31,214 bases of DNA, taken from Acidobacteriota bacterium. GTDB lineage: Bacteria > Acidobacteriota > Blastocatellia > Pyrinomonadales > Pyrinomonadaceae. The notes under the pieces were generated by a model, which was not told where the DNA came from, did no database searches, and was given only the letters and a program-made list of their open reading frames with translations. The translations under genes and the position numbers were made by a program. The stretch covers positions 1 to 31,214 of the forward strand of contig JAEZJR010000247.1 of assembly GCA_023415725.1 (NCBI GenBank), written 5' to 3'. This document shows, in pieces, positions 7,670 through 16,307 of the stretch; the stretch's first letter is position 1, and every line of letters starts with the position of its first letter.

Positions 7670-8440
7670 ATGGCAAAAGAAACGATCAACATTTTTCTTA
7701 TCTGCGATTATCCGATCCTTCGAACATCGCTTCGAATGCTTATCGAATCTGACGTCCGCATGCACGTGGTCGGCGAGAGCTCGATCGCCAAGATGTCGCC
7801 GGATACCGTTCTTAAATCCTCGCCGACCGTGATCCTCTGCGATCTCTCATTATCGAGCGAAAAAGCGCTGATCCAATTGGCAGGCCCAGAAATGGGCGGC
7901 GTGCCGGTATTGCTTCTCACTCGAAACGATGAGATCGAGTTCTACCGGCACTGCCTGATACTCGGGATCAAAGGGCTGCTCTCGAAACATAACGGGGTCG
8001 ATGCGCTGTTTAAGGCAATTAAAAAGGTGAGCGACGGAGAGTTCTGGTTTGATCGATCCACAATGGCCGAAACGATTCGGCATATGTTCCTTGAAAAGCA
8101 GTCTTTGACCGATAACCCGGCGGTCCAAAAAGTGAGTGGAATGACGGAACGGGAGAAGCAGATCATCGAGCTCATCTGTAAAGGGATGAAAAACAAGGGC
8201 ATCGCCGAGAAGCTGTTCATCACGGAAACAACGGTGAGACATCATTTGACCTCAGTATTTAACAAACTCGAGGTCGGCAGCCGGTTGGAACTCGTTATAT
8301 ACGCATTTAAGAATCATCTGGTAAAACTACCGGCCAATAATTCCAGTTACGAATCGAACGGCACGGACCAACTTGCATTCCATGCGGTAGATCTTAAAAA
8401 GAATGGATTCGTTCCAAGGTCATCCTTTCTTGAAGAATGA
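7670..8440 (+). CDS. NarL/LuxR-family response regulator
   Basis: Two-component response regulator of 256 residues. From ATG 7670 the receiver domain starts at once (ETINIFLICDYPILRTSL): Asp13 contributes to the acidic pocket and Asp58 in VILCDLSL is the predicted phospho-acceptor, with the conserved Lys in GLLSKHNG. The C-terminal LuxR/GerE helix-turn-helix (MTEREKQIIELICKG, then TTVRHHLTSVFNKLEV) is followed by a polar tail of about 35 residues. An open frame extends upstream to 7475, but those 65 residues do not fit the family, and a GGGACGG lies eight bases before 7670, so the shorter form is preferred. It resembles the divergent regulator on the other side of the gap but keeps its phosphorylation site. 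It stands at the head of the co-directional export/biosynthesis block and may control it. No cognate kinase is in the window. Confidence 0.9.
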   Translation: MAKETINIFLICDYPILRTSLRMLIESDVRMHVVGESSIAKMSPDTVLKSSPTVILCDLSLSSEKALIQLAGPEMGGVPVLLLTRNDEIEFYRHCLILGIKGLLSKHNGVDALFKAIKKVSDGEFWFDRSTMAETIRHMFLEKQSLTDNPAVQKVSGMTEREKQIIELICKGMKNKGIAEKLFITETTVRHHLTSVFNKLEVGSRLELVIYAFKNHLVKLPANNSSYESNGTDQLAFHAVDLKKNGFVPRSSFLEE

Positions 8441-8448
8441 ACACAGAT

Positions 8449-8468
8449 GTTATGAGCAGTTGCATAAC
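8449..8468. repeat. Inverted repeat GTTATG-8 nt-CATAAC
   Basis: A perfect six-base dyad begins nine bases after the response-regulator stop codon, in the 191-base gap before the small Lys/Glu-rich gene. No T-run follows, so it is not a convincing terminator; an operator half-site pair is an alternative. The gap otherwise contains only an AT-rich patch near 8499-8515. Confidence 0.3.
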
Positions 8469-8631
8469 CCAAACGGCGCCGCACGAAGTCTATCCGATTT
8501 AAATAATGTAAAAAATCGCTCGCGCTCGGAAGTTGAGGAGCACACAATCAGAACTGCCTGAGTTTTCAGGTTTCCCGCAATAGGGTTTTGGCGCACGGCA
8601 TGTGATCGCCCGGGCACCTTTGTGAGTAGTT

Positions 8632-8925
8632 ATGGAAAAGGAAGAAAAGAAGGAAAAAAAGCGGCGCGAAAAAGAACAGCGTAAACGAAAGAAAAACGCG
8701 ATGGTCATATGTCAGGACGGCAAGACCTACTGGACCACGCAAGCTCAATTCTGGCAATGGGTTAGAGAGAACGTTGTGGCCAAGATAGGCGACGCTCCTC
8801 TTCAAGGGAGATTCGTTCGCGAGAACGAGGAATACAACGTTGTTTTGAGCAACACGGTTTTGAACCTCCGGTGCCCGAACCATCTTCGCGAGGCACTTTC
8901 GGCTCGTCGCCGAGCTTTGCATTAG
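8632..8925 (+). CDS. Small Lys/Glu/Arg-rich protein of unknown function, 97 aa
   Basis: I do not recognise a family. Residues 1-23 are almost entirely Lys, Glu and Arg (MEKEEKKEKKRREKEQ and on), predicted as a highly charged, probably extended or helical tail able to contact nucleic acid or an acidic partner. Residues 24-97 form a compact-looking mixed segment with several aromatics (VICQDGKTYWTTQAQFWQWVREN) and two cysteines. There is no signal peptide or membrane segment. No clear ribosome site precedes the ATG. It lies 15 bases upstream of the frame of the export protein, so it is probably co-transcribed with the polysaccharide genes and may be a regulator or assembly factor for them; that role is inferred from position only. 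Confidence 0.7.
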   Translation: MEKEEKKEKKRREKEQRKRKKNAMVICQDGKTYWTTQAQFWQWVRENVVAKIGDAPLQGRFVRENEEYNVVLSNTVLNLRCPNHLREALSARRRALH

Positions 8926-8961
8926 GCCACTGAAACCGGGGTGCTCAAGGATATCGGGGTT

Positions 8962-9942
8962 ATGGAGATCAAAACGTTGAGTCGCTTCCGCATTGTCGTT
9001 GCAATCAAACTTCTCTGCTTGTTAGTGGCCACGGCCTCCGCTCAATCCAACGGGTCGAACGATCCGAATTCCACTAACGGTAATGACTACAAGATCGGTC
9101 CCGGCGACGTGATCGACGTTATCGTAAGCCAAAATGTCGCACTTTCGCGGACTGGGATCAGGGTGAACAACCAGGGACGGATCCAACTACCCATGATCGA
9201 TGAAGAAGTTCCCGCAGCATGCAGGACCGAGCGAGAGCTAGCGGAACAGGTCAAAGAGAAATACAAAAAATTCCTTATTAGTCCTTCCGTGATCGTCGCA
9301 GTGCAACAGTTCAATTCGAGCCCCGTTGCGGTTCTCGGTGCGGTCGTCGCCCCCGGTAGATTTCAGCTGCAGAGGCCTGTGAGGATCCTTGAGTTGTTGA
9401 CCCTTGTGAACGGGACCAACGAGAAGGCCGGCTCAAGCATTGAGCTCATTAGAAATCGGAGTTTGCCGTTTTGTGATGGACCCCAACTTATCGTTTCAGA
9501 GGAGAAGGGAGACGAACTGATCTCGCTCAAACTGGCCGACACCTTGAAGGGCGTTGAGGAAGCAAACCCATATGTGCGGGCGGGTGACGTCGTTCTTATC
9601 AGGGAGATCGACAACGCTCGAGCTTTCATTACCGGAAGTGTAAGGAGCCCGAGCGTTATCGAATTGAAAGAACCCGTAACACTTACACAGGCAATCGCTA
9701 TGGCCGGTGGGCTGGCCTCAGGAGCGAACACAGATAAGATCCTGGTGCGACGTCAATCGGACGGCTCAGTGAACCGGACCGAAATGCTTGTCAGTCTTAA
9801 GGATATCAATCAGGGAAAAAAGGATGATCTGCTACTCAGGCCGAACGACATAGTCGAGATAGCCGGCCCGGGAAAACTTTCGAGTTTCTTACGCACTTTC
9901 GTCCCGACCCTTACTCAACTTCCGATAAGGGTGGTTCCCTAA
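8962..9942 (+). CDS. Polysaccharide export protein, Wza/GumB type (SLBB domains)
   Basis: Periplasmic/outer-membrane component of a capsule or exopolysaccharide export channel. Residues about 8-28 are a hydrophobic signal segment (VVAIKLLCLLVATASA) with a type I cleavage site and no lipobox, unlike lipidated Wza. A Poly_export domain begins at YKIGPGDVIDVIV and continues through GRIQLPMI. Two SLBB beta-grasp domains follow, marked by VLGAVVAPGRFQL with LLTLVNG, and by FITGSVRSPSVIEL with AIAMAGGL. The length of about 326 residues is normal. ATG 8962 is chosen because it gives a standard signal peptide; GTG 8941 would add seven residues. The next gene downstream is the matching Wzc-like inner-membrane partner, so the two should form one trans-envelope complex. 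Confidence 0.92.
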   Translation: MEIKTLSRFRIVVAIKLLCLLVATASAQSNGSNDPNSTNGNDYKIGPGDVIDVIVSQNVALSRTGIRVNNQGRIQLPMIDEEVPAACRTERELAEQVKEKYKKFLISPSVIVAVQQFNSSPVAVLGAVVAPGRFQLQRPVRILELLTLVNGTNEKAGSSIELIRNRSLPFCDGPQLIVSEEKGDELISLKLADTLKGVEEANPYVRAGDVVLIREIDNARAFITGSVRSPSVIELKEPVTLTQAIAMAGGLASGANTDKILVRRQSDGSVNRTEMLVSLKDINQGKKDDLLLRPNDIVEIAGPGKLSSFLRTFVPTLTQLPIRVVP

Positions 9943-10003
9943 GGTCAAATGAACCTGGCGACGGCAACACCCAGTTTTAACGAAAGAATAAAGGGCTAAA
10001 GGT

Positions 10004-12430
10004 ATGGCGACAAAGAACGCACTGACGACCACGGATCAGAGTTCTAGACACGTTCCTCAAATTTTCGTGGAGCCTGATCCAGGTTACGAATACGAGGGTG
10101 CCGGAAGTTCCGAATCTCAAAAGCAGCAGATAAGGAGATTTCTTTCTCTATTACGAAGATATTGGTGGCTCATTCTAGGCACGGTAGCGGTCATCACTTC
10201 GCTTGTCGTGGTATACGAAGCCCAAAAACCGGATTTCTACATCGCCAACGCAAAGGTACAGGTAAATAACGAAACGAATCCTGCGATCGGGAGCGGACCC
10301 AGCGGATCTATCGTGCTGAACCAAGGGACTGACCCGACATATTTTGCGACTCAGCTGAGAATTTTGGAGGGGTCGGGGCTGCTGCGCCGCGTGGTGGAAT
10401 CCGTTGACCTTGAGCACAACGAAGCTTTCAGGAATCCGCCGAATAGCAAAGCCAATACGTGGCAAAACATCCTTCGAATGGTCGGTTTGGAGGACCCCCA
10501 TCCCAGCTTCGGCGAACAGACGACCGCACAAAAACCTAACAATCTCGAATTGCTACCCGAGAATGAGGCCGACTTCGAACATCGCGCCGAAAGATTGGCA
10601 CCCTACGTTGAAACGATCAAACGCGGCCTGATCATTGCTCCTGTAAAGGACACGAGGACGGCGGCTAAGGAAACGCGGATGATCGATGTGACCTATCAGC
10701 ATTCGGATCCTACGATCGCCGCAAAAGTCGCGAACGCCATCGCGGACATCTATGTACTCCAAAATCTGGAACGAAAGGTCGAGGCAAATGCGACCGCAAG
10801 CGAATTTCTGGAAAAGCGCGTTGCGGAACTTCAGAATTCGATACGTTCGCGCGAAGAACGCTTGGCCAATTACTCCAGGAACAATCAAATAATTTCCCTT
10901 GATAGCGGACAGAACACTGTCGTGCAGCGCCTGGCCGATCTGAACCTTAAACTCGGACTTGCAGAAAACGATAGGATCTCAGCCGAAGCCGCTTATCTTG
11001 CGGCCAAAGAAAACCCAATGGCAGGTATAGTCGCCCACACGGCCGACCCTCGCACAGCAGGGCTTGAGACTCAATTGACCGCCCTTAATCAACAACTGGC
11101 TCAATTAAAAACCGAGTATACGGACGAGTGGCCGGAGGTGAAGCGCGTTAAGAGACAGATCGCCCAGATCGAGAATGAACTACAGGATAATAAAAAACGG
11201 GCGCAGGATGCACAAGGCTCCATCCTTGAACAAAAGTATCATGAGGCTTTGGCGAAAGAGCGTGAACTGAGGAGTGCTTTCGCTGCCCAACGGAATGCGG
11301 TCCTTGCCCAGAACGAAGCCGCGATCAATTATCGAATCTACCAGCAGGAGATCGATTCCAACAGAACCCTTCTGGCGAGCGTCCTCGCCAAGTCGAGGGA
11401 AACCGACGTCGTACTCAATGGCACGCCAAACAATGTGCTTGTCGCCGACCGAGCAACGATCCCGCGTTCACCCAGCGGCCCGGAGAGAACGAAGACGATA
11501 ATGATCGCTTTCATCGCTTCCCTGTTTGCGGGTGTCGGCTTGGCTTTTGTAGCTAATTGGCTAAACGACAGCATACAGGTTGGAGACGAACTGGAAGATC
11601 GAGTGGGATTACCTGTCGTCGGTAGGGTGCCGGCGCTTCATGGGGGAAGGATGAAGCAATTAGTTTCATCTACTCTTCGATTGAATGGTTCTCAAGTTTC
11701 AAGAGGGGGTCTTCCGGTTAATTTTGAAAGCCCGCTCGTCGCGGAATCATTTAACGAAGTTCGCGCTTCATTACTGCTCTCGACAGAGAACGGGGCACCC
11801 AAGACGATACTTGTGACGTCCGCGGACGCTCACGAAGGAAAGACGATCACCTCGTTCAATCTGGCGAAGTGCCTGGCGCAACTGGGCGATAAGGTTCTGT
11901 TGGTCGATGCTGACCTACGTTGTCCTCAGATGCACAACATCAACAGCGTCAAGAATGAGATTGGTCTCACCAGCTTATTAACGGCCGAGGGTCCTACGCA
12001 GGAAAGCATCGACGGTGCGATAACGGAGAATATATCGCCAAACCTCGATCTGTTGCCCGCCGGTCCGGCTGTGACCGATCCCGCTACGCTTCTAAGCCTG
12101 GGTCGATTCCAGGAGATGCTTACCCATCTCGGCGCTCTATACAAATTCATCGTGATCGATTCCCCGCCGGCACTCTATTTTGCTGACAGCATGATGATCG
12201 CGGCGGCGGCTGATTCGGTCCTTGTCGTCGGGCGCATCAATTTCTCGTCGTCCGAGCTGTTGCGGCTTTCCAAGAAAAAACTCGAGAGCGTGAACGCTAA
12301 TGTCGTTGGCATCGTGCTGAACGATGTGCCATTGAGCTACTTCGGCCACGGTAAGTACGACTATTATCGAAACGGCGCCGTGTCAGTTCATACGAATGGA
12401 AACGGCAGTTCCAAACTTCTAGACATCTGA
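10004..12430 (+). CDS. Polysaccharide co-polymerase with tyrosine-kinase domain (Wzc/GumC/ExoP type)
   Basis: Inner-membrane protein that controls chain length and export of a surface polysaccharide. Order: a cytoplasmic N terminus, membrane helix at about 53-72 (YWWLILGTVAVITSLVVVY) opening a Wzz domain, a long periplasmic coiled-coil region (about 260-470), a PRSPSGPER motif before a second helix at about 498-521, then a bacterial tyrosine-kinase domain from about 590. The kinase has Walker A EGKT (Lys613), Walker A' VLLVDADLRCP and Walker B FIVIDSPPA. The Walker A approach reads SADAHEGKT where relatives usually have a PGEGKS-like loop. The C-terminal tail has a small tyrosine cluster (YFGHGKYDYY) suitable for autophosphorylation but shorter than in E. 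coli Wzc. It follows the Wza-like gene by 61 bases with AAAGG close to the ATG. Confidence 0.95.
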   Translation: MATKNALTTTDQSSRHVPQIFVEPDPGYEYEGAGSSESQKQQIRRFLSLLRRYWWLILGTVAVITSLVVVYEAQKPDFYIANAKVQVNNETNPAIGSGPSGSIVLNQGTDPTYFATQLRILEGSGLLRRVVESVDLEHNEAFRNPPNSKANTWQNILRMVGLEDPHPSFGEQTTAQKPNNLELLPENEADFEHRAERLAPYVETIKRGLIIAPVKDTRTAAKETRMIDVTYQHSDPTIAAKVANAIADIYVLQNLERKVEANATASEFLEKRVAELQNSIRSREERLANYSRNNQIISLDSGQNTVVQRLADLNLKLGLAENDRISAEAAYLAAKENPMAGIVAHTADPRTAGLETQLTALNQQLAQLKTEYTDEWPEVKRVKRQIAQIENELQDNKKRAQDAQGSILEQKYHEALAKERELRSAFAAQRNAVLAQNEAAINYRIYQQEIDSNRTLLASVLAKSRETDVVLNGTPNNVLVADRATIPRSPSGPERTKTIMIAFIASLFAGVGLAFVANWLNDSIQVGDELEDRVGLPVVGRVPALHGGRMKQLVSSTLRLNGSQVSRGGLPVNFESPLVAESFNEVRASLLLSTENGAPKTILVTSADAHEGKTITSFNLAKCLAQLGDKVLLVDADLRCPQMHNINSVKNEIGLTSLLTAEGPTQESIDGAITENISPNLDLLPAGPAVTDPATLLSLGRFQEMLTHLGALYKFIVIDSPPALYFADSMMIAAAADSVLVVGRINFSSSELLRLSKKKLESVNANVVGIVLNDVPLSYFGHGKYDYYRNGAVSVHTNGNGSSKLLDI

Positions 12431-12457
12431 CATTGGCCACACTCGGCGCGGAAGCAA

Positions 12458-12491
12458 TTTCGACCGCGGCCGAACCTAAGTGAGGTCGAAA
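12458..12491. repeat. Inverted repeat TTTCGACC-18 nt-GGTCGAAA
   Basis: A perfect eight-base stem with an 18-base loop lies in the 105-base spacer between the Wzc-like gene and neuB. It lacks a following T-run, so a Rho-independent terminator is not supported. It may be an RNA processing or attenuation hairpin separating export from nonulosonate genes, or a protein-binding dyad. Confidence 0.35.
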
Positions 12492-12535
12492 CCGCGTCCC
12501 CAACCACAAGTCCACCCATTAAACAGCAGATCAAA

Positions 12536-13591
12536 ATGGATCGCAGCTTCCGCGATGAATGTTTGAGCAGCGTATCTTCCCATTCAAATGGGAGATGTCT
12601 TATCGTCGCCGAGGTCGCCCAAACTCATGACGGCAGCCTGGGCATGGCGCATGCATTCATTGACGCCATTGCAAATGCAGGGGCCGACGCGGTCAAATTT
12701 CAAACTCACATCGCCGCGGAAGAAAGCACCCCAAGCGAACCATGGCGCGTCAAGTTCAGCAGACAGGACGATTCCCGATTCGACTACTGGAAACGGATGG
12801 AGTTCACCGAAGCCCAGTGGCTCGGACTGAAGGAGCATGCTGACGAACGAGGAATACTCTTTATGAGTTCACCTTTTTCGGAGGCAGCCATCAATCTACT
12901 GTGCGCCATAGGAATGAAAGTGTGGAAGGTCGCCTCTGGGGAGATCGGAAATTCACGGCTATTAGAACGAATTGTAAGAACCGGTGATCCCATTATTTTG
13001 TCTTCCGGTTTGAGTGAATGGCAGGAGCTCGACGAAGCTGTACAAACAGTTCGGACCGCGGGAAACCGTCTAGCAGTGCTGCAGTGCACGACGGCTTACC
13101 CCTGCCCCCCTGAAAGGATCGGCCTGAATGTCCTAAGCGAGATCCTAGAGCGCTATGCCCTTCCTGCCGGGCTTTCTGACCACTCCGGGAACATATACGC
13201 AAGCCTCGCCGCAGCCACGTTGGGAGCCGAGGTGATAGAAGTTCACGTCACATTAAGTCGCGAGATGTTTGGCCCTGATGTACCTGCCTCAATAACGACT
13301 ACCGAATTAGCACAATTGGTCGAAGGGGTCCGCCAGATCGAAACGATGCTTATGTCTCCCGTAAACAAGGCAGGCCTAACTTCGGAATTGGTCGAACTGC
13401 GTAAAATATTTGCGAAAAGTGTAGTTGCGAATGAAACGCTGCCGGTCGGAACCGTACTTGAAGCTCGCCACTTGGCCCTAAGGAAACCCGGGAACGGGAT
13501 TTCCCCGGACAAGATCTCCGAATTGATCGGACGATCACTCCTACGCGAGGTCAAAAGGAACGAGATACTTTCTTACAGCGATATAAATTAA
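12536..13591 (+). CDS. neuB: NeuB/SpsE-family nonulosonic acid (sialic acid) synthase
   Basis: Condenses an N-acyl-mannosamine-type hexose with phosphoenolpyruvate to make a nine-carbon nonulosonic acid. The TIM-barrel NeuB domain begins at LIVAEVAQTHDGS and includes AGADAVKFQTH, KVASGEIGN, LQCTTAYPCP and LSDHSG, which supply metal and PEP contacts. A C-terminal SAF/antifreeze-like domain (about 285-350; VVANETLPVGTVLEARHLALRKPG) caps the active site as in E. coli and Neisseria NeuB. The 351-residue length is normal. Whether the product is Neu5Ac, legionaminic acid or another isomer cannot be read from sequence by eye. NeuC and NeuA partners follow, with one methyltransferase gene between. 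Confidence 0.95.
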   Translation: MDRSFRDECLSSVSSHSNGRCLIVAEVAQTHDGSLGMAHAFIDAIANAGADAVKFQTHIAAEESTPSEPWRVKFSRQDDSRFDYWKRMEFTEAQWLGLKEHADERGILFMSSPFSEAAINLLCAIGMKVWKVASGEIGNSRLLERIVRTGDPIILSSGLSEWQELDEAVQTVRTAGNRLAVLQCTTAYPCPPERIGLNVLSEILERYALPAGLSDHSGNIYASLAAATLGAEVIEVHVTLSREMFGPDVPASITTTELAQLVEGVRQIETMLMSPVNKAGLTSELVELRKIFAKSVVANETLPVGTVLEARHLALRKPGNGISPDKISELIGRSLLREVKRNEILSYSDIN

Positions 13592-13597
13592 GGGGTG
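13591..13597 (+). promoter_or_regulatory. Ribosome binding site AGGGGTG deciding a TTG start
   Basis: AGGGGTG overlaps the last base of the neuB stop and ends seven bases before TTG at 13605. It is one of the better purine-rich sites in the block and is the reason for choosing a TTG start for the next gene. Confidence 0.55.
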
Positions 13598-13604
13598 AAC
13601 AAAG

Positions 13605-14360
13605 TTGTCTGGCGCTATTCCGTCGACGGATATCGAAAGTCTTGAATCTCGTCGCCAATCGATGATCTATCGGTTGCCGGATACACATCTCTTTACAAGG
13701 TTGAGAGTCAGGCGGCTGGTGGGCAATTTGATCAGAAACTCGTCCCTGCAGACGGCCTTCAGGAATCTATCAGGAAAGGAGTACGCCAACCTGGGAGCTG
13801 GCGGCAATATTCTAGCGGATTTCATCAACGTCGATTACGAGTGGGCGGCGGGAATGGACCTTTGTTGGGACATCAGGAAGAAACTTCCGATCCGCTCTGG
13901 CTCCATTAAAGGGGTATTCTCAGAGCACACTCTCGAACACTTTGTATGGGGAGACGCGCTGAATCATCTGCTTCCGGAGATATATCGAATTTTGAAACCG
14001 GGAGGGACAGTTCGAATAAGTGTGCCAGACGCCGAGAAAGCTGTCTGTCAATACAGCGAAGCCAAAAGCAAAGGACTTACTGATAAGACGTGGCGCGAGC
14101 CCTACAACGGCGGAGAACGCATTCCATTGACTCCGATGTTGAATCTTAACAACACTTTCCGTCGGATCTACGAACCTCTTCACGTAGGGCATAAGTTCGC
14201 GTACGACTTTCAAACTCTTGAGTATTTTCTCCATTTGACCGGATTCGTTGACATACGGCGGGAAGAGTATATGCATGGCCGTGACAATTTCCTGCTGGTC
14301 GACTACATGAAGCGAGCTTCCGAATCCCTTTACGTTGAGGCCAGTAAGCCAACCGCTTAG
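13605..14360 (+). CDS. Class I SAM-dependent methyltransferase (type 11-like)
   Basis: A 251-residue methyltransferase of the kind found in capsule and O-antigen clusters. The SAM fold is seen as KEYANLGAGGN (motif I, glycine-rich), an acidic residue at the end of beta-2 (INVDYEW), FSEHTLEHF (motif IV region) and ILKPGGTVRISVPDAE (motif V/VI). There is no signal peptide or membrane segment, so it acts in the cytosol. It starts at TTG with a good ribosome site and lies between neuB and neuC, so a sugar, a nonulosonate or the downstream peptide-polyketide could be its substrate. O- versus N-methylation cannot be decided. The C-terminal 40 residues are poorly defined. Confidence 0.85.
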   Translation: MSGAIPSTDIESLESRRQSMIYRLPDTHLFTRLRVRRLVGNLIRNSSLQTAFRNLSGKEYANLGAGGNILADFINVDYEWAAGMDLCWDIRKKLPIRSGSIKGVFSEHTLEHFVWGDALNHLLPEIYRILKPGGTVRISVPDAEKAVCQYSEAKSKGLTDKTWREPYNGGERIPLTPMLNLNNTFRRIYEPLHVGHKFAYDFQTLEYFLHLTGFVDIRREEYMHGRDNFLLVDYMKRASESLYVEASKPTA

Positions 14361-14402
14361 TTTTCAGTTGGTCCATATCTCAGCCCTACGCCTCATCCTC
14401 AA

Positions 14403-15554
14403 ATGCGAAAGATCTGCGTTGTAGTAACTGCCCGGCCGAGTTATAGCCGGATCAAGACCGCGCTCCGAGCAATACAGCAAGACCCGGATCTTGAACTTCA
14501 ATTGGTGGTCGCCGCCTCAGCTCTCTTGGACCGGTACGGAACGGCCGTCAACTATATCGAGCAAGACGGCTTCAAAATAAATGCTCGCGTGTACATGGTG
14601 CTCGAGGGCGAGAACCCGACCTCGATGGCAAAAACGACCGGGCTGGGAATGCTCGAACTCGCAACCGTTTTCGACAACTTAAGGCCGGACATAGTCGTAA
14701 CCGTGGCCGATCGTTTCGAAACACTAGCCACTGCGGTAGCCGCCTCGTACATGAACATTCCAGTCGCACATATCCAGGGCGGTGAGGTCACGGGCTCGAT
14801 CGACGAAAAGGTCCGGCACGCCGTAACCAAGTTGGCCGACTTGCACCTAGTTTCTACAAAATATGCCGGCGAGCGCGTGAGGCGAATGGGTGAAGAGGAC
14901 AGAAAGATCTTCGTGACCGGCTGCCCTTCGATCGATCTCGCGGCCGAAATAAATGACGATCCCGCATTGAACTTCAACCCGTTCGAACGCTACGGCGGCG
15001 TAGGGGACCTCCATGAATTGACGAATGGATACCTGGTCGTGATGCAGCATCCTGTCACAACGGAACATGAGAGCGCCCGCCAGCATGCCTGGCAGACGCT
15101 TGAGGCCGTTTACGAGATGAACATGCAAACTCTCTGGTTCTGGCCGAACGTGGATGCAGGCTCCGACGGAACGTCAAATGCCCTGCGATCATTCAGGGAA
15201 CGGCACAAACCCGAGAACATTCATTTCTTCAAGAATATGGAGCCAACTGACTTCTTGAGGCTTTTGTACAGCAGCAGATGCTTGATCGGAAATTCGAGCG
15301 TCGGTATTCGGGAGTGCTCCTATTTGGGCGTTCCCGTGGTGAACATAGGCACTCGGCAAGCCGGACGCGAACGCGGACAAAACGTCCTCGATGTCGGTTA
15401 TTGCAAGGACGAAATATTATCGGCTACCCGCAGACAGATGAGTAATGGCAGGTACCAACCCGACAAACTATACGGCGATGGGAAAGCTGGCGAGCGCATC
15501 TCGTGTGTGCTGGCCGAGACCAAACTCGAGATCGAGAAACGGTTGACGTATTAG
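14403..15554 (+). CDS. neuC: NeuC-type hydrolysing UDP-N-acetylglucosamine 2-epimerase
   Basis: Converts UDP-GlcNAc (or a bacillosamine analogue in legionaminate routes) to the free 2-epimer, the substrate of NeuB, with loss of UDP. The GT-B-like epimerase fold is shown by the start KICVVVTARPSYSRIK, VADRFETLATA in the first domain, HIQGGEVTGSIDEKVRHA carrying conserved catalytic acidic and His residues, and the UDP-binding GNSSVGIRECSYLGVP near residue 300. The 383-residue length is normal for NeuC/LegG/GlmUDP-epimerases. It ends three bases before neuA, indicating co-translation. Without the dehydratase, aminotransferase and acetyltransferase of the bacillosamine branch in this window, ordinary NeuC activity is the simpler reading, but those genes could lie elsewhere. 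Confidence 0.93.
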   Translation: MRKICVVVTARPSYSRIKTALRAIQQDPDLELQLVVAASALLDRYGTAVNYIEQDGFKINARVYMVLEGENPTSMAKTTGLGMLELATVFDNLRPDIVVTVADRFETLATAVAASYMNIPVAHIQGGEVTGSIDEKVRHAVTKLADLHLVSTKYAGERVRRMGEEDRKIFVTGCPSIDLAAEINDDPALNFNPFERYGGVGDLHELTNGYLVVMQHPVTTEHESARQHAWQTLEAVYEMNMQTLWFWPNVDAGSDGTSNALRSFRERHKPENIHFFKNMEPTDFLRLLYSSRCLIGNSSVGIRECSYLGVPVVNIGTRQAGRERGQNVLDVGYCKDEILSATRRQMSNGRYQPDKLYGDGKAGERISCVLAETKLEIEKRLTY

Positions 15555-15557
15555 ACG

Positions 15558-16307
15558 ATGCGAGTACTGGGGATCATTCCTGCCCGCGGCGGTTCCAAGG
15601 GCATTCCGCGAAAGAACGTCAAGTTGCTCAACGGCAAGCCGCTGCTTGCTTATACGATCGAGAGTGCTATCGCCGCTAAGCGGCTCGACCGGACGATCTT
15701 GAGTACAGAGGATAACGAGATCGCTGAGTTGGGCCTTAGCCTCGGCATTGATGTTCCTTTCATGAGACCGCCCGAACTATCTGGTGATGAGGCACCAACA
15801 TTCCCGGTGGTGATGCACGCAGTCGAGGAACTCGAAAAGGCGGGAGACCGTTTCGAGGCGGTTTGTTTGCTGCAGCCTACAAACCCGCTACGCCGGTCAG
15901 AAGATATAGACCGGTGTATCGAACTGCTCGAAAGTACGGGCGCGGATTCAGTCGTGACTGTTAGTGAAGTCCCCCATCAATACAATCCGAACTGGGTTTA
16001 TCTACAAAACGATTACGGAGAATTGACGCTGAGCACCGGCGAAACTCGTCCGATCGCCCGCCGACAGGACTTGCCACGCGCATTTTACAGGGAAGGGTCG
16101 GTATACGTCACGCGTCGAAGCGTGCTCTACAGGTACGAAGATCTATACGGAAGAAGATTGCGAGGATATGAAATCGATCGGAGCCGCAGCGTAAACATTG
16201 ACACCGAGGAGGACTGGCATCGGGCCGAAAGATTACTTATACGGAGCACGCGTGGTCAAGAAAAGAAGCCGATGCCTATAGAATTTGCTGCTACAGAGAG
16301 TGCGTAA
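15558..16307 (+). CDS. neuA: NeuA-type CMP-nonulosonic acid (acylneuraminate) cytidylyltransferase
   Basis: Activates the nonulosonic acid with CTP to give the CMP-sugar used by glycosyltransferases. The nucleotide-binding signature IIPARGGSKGIPRKN is at the very start, followed by KPLLAYTIESA, TEDNEIAELG, LLQPTNPLR (CMP-NeuAc synthetase motif) and a C-terminal SVNIDTEEDWHRAE that carries metal-ligand acidic residues. The length of 249 residues means only the catalytic domain, with no C-terminal esterase as in some NeuA proteins. Its stop codon is immediately followed by the GTG start of the next gene. No sialyltransferase is seen in the window, so the acceptor of the activated sugar is unknown. 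Confidence 0.94.
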   Translation: MRVLGIIPARGGSKGIPRKNVKLLNGKPLLAYTIESAIAAKRLDRTILSTEDNEIAELGLSLGIDVPFMRPPELSGDEAPTFPVVMHAVEELEKAGDRFEAVCLLQPTNPLRRSEDIDRCIELLESTGADSVVTVSEVPHQYNPNWVYLQNDYGELTLSTGETRPIARRQDLPRAFYREGSVYVTRRSVLYRYEDLYGRRLRGYEIDRSRSVNIDTEEDWHRAERLLIRSTRGQEKKPMPIEFAATESA

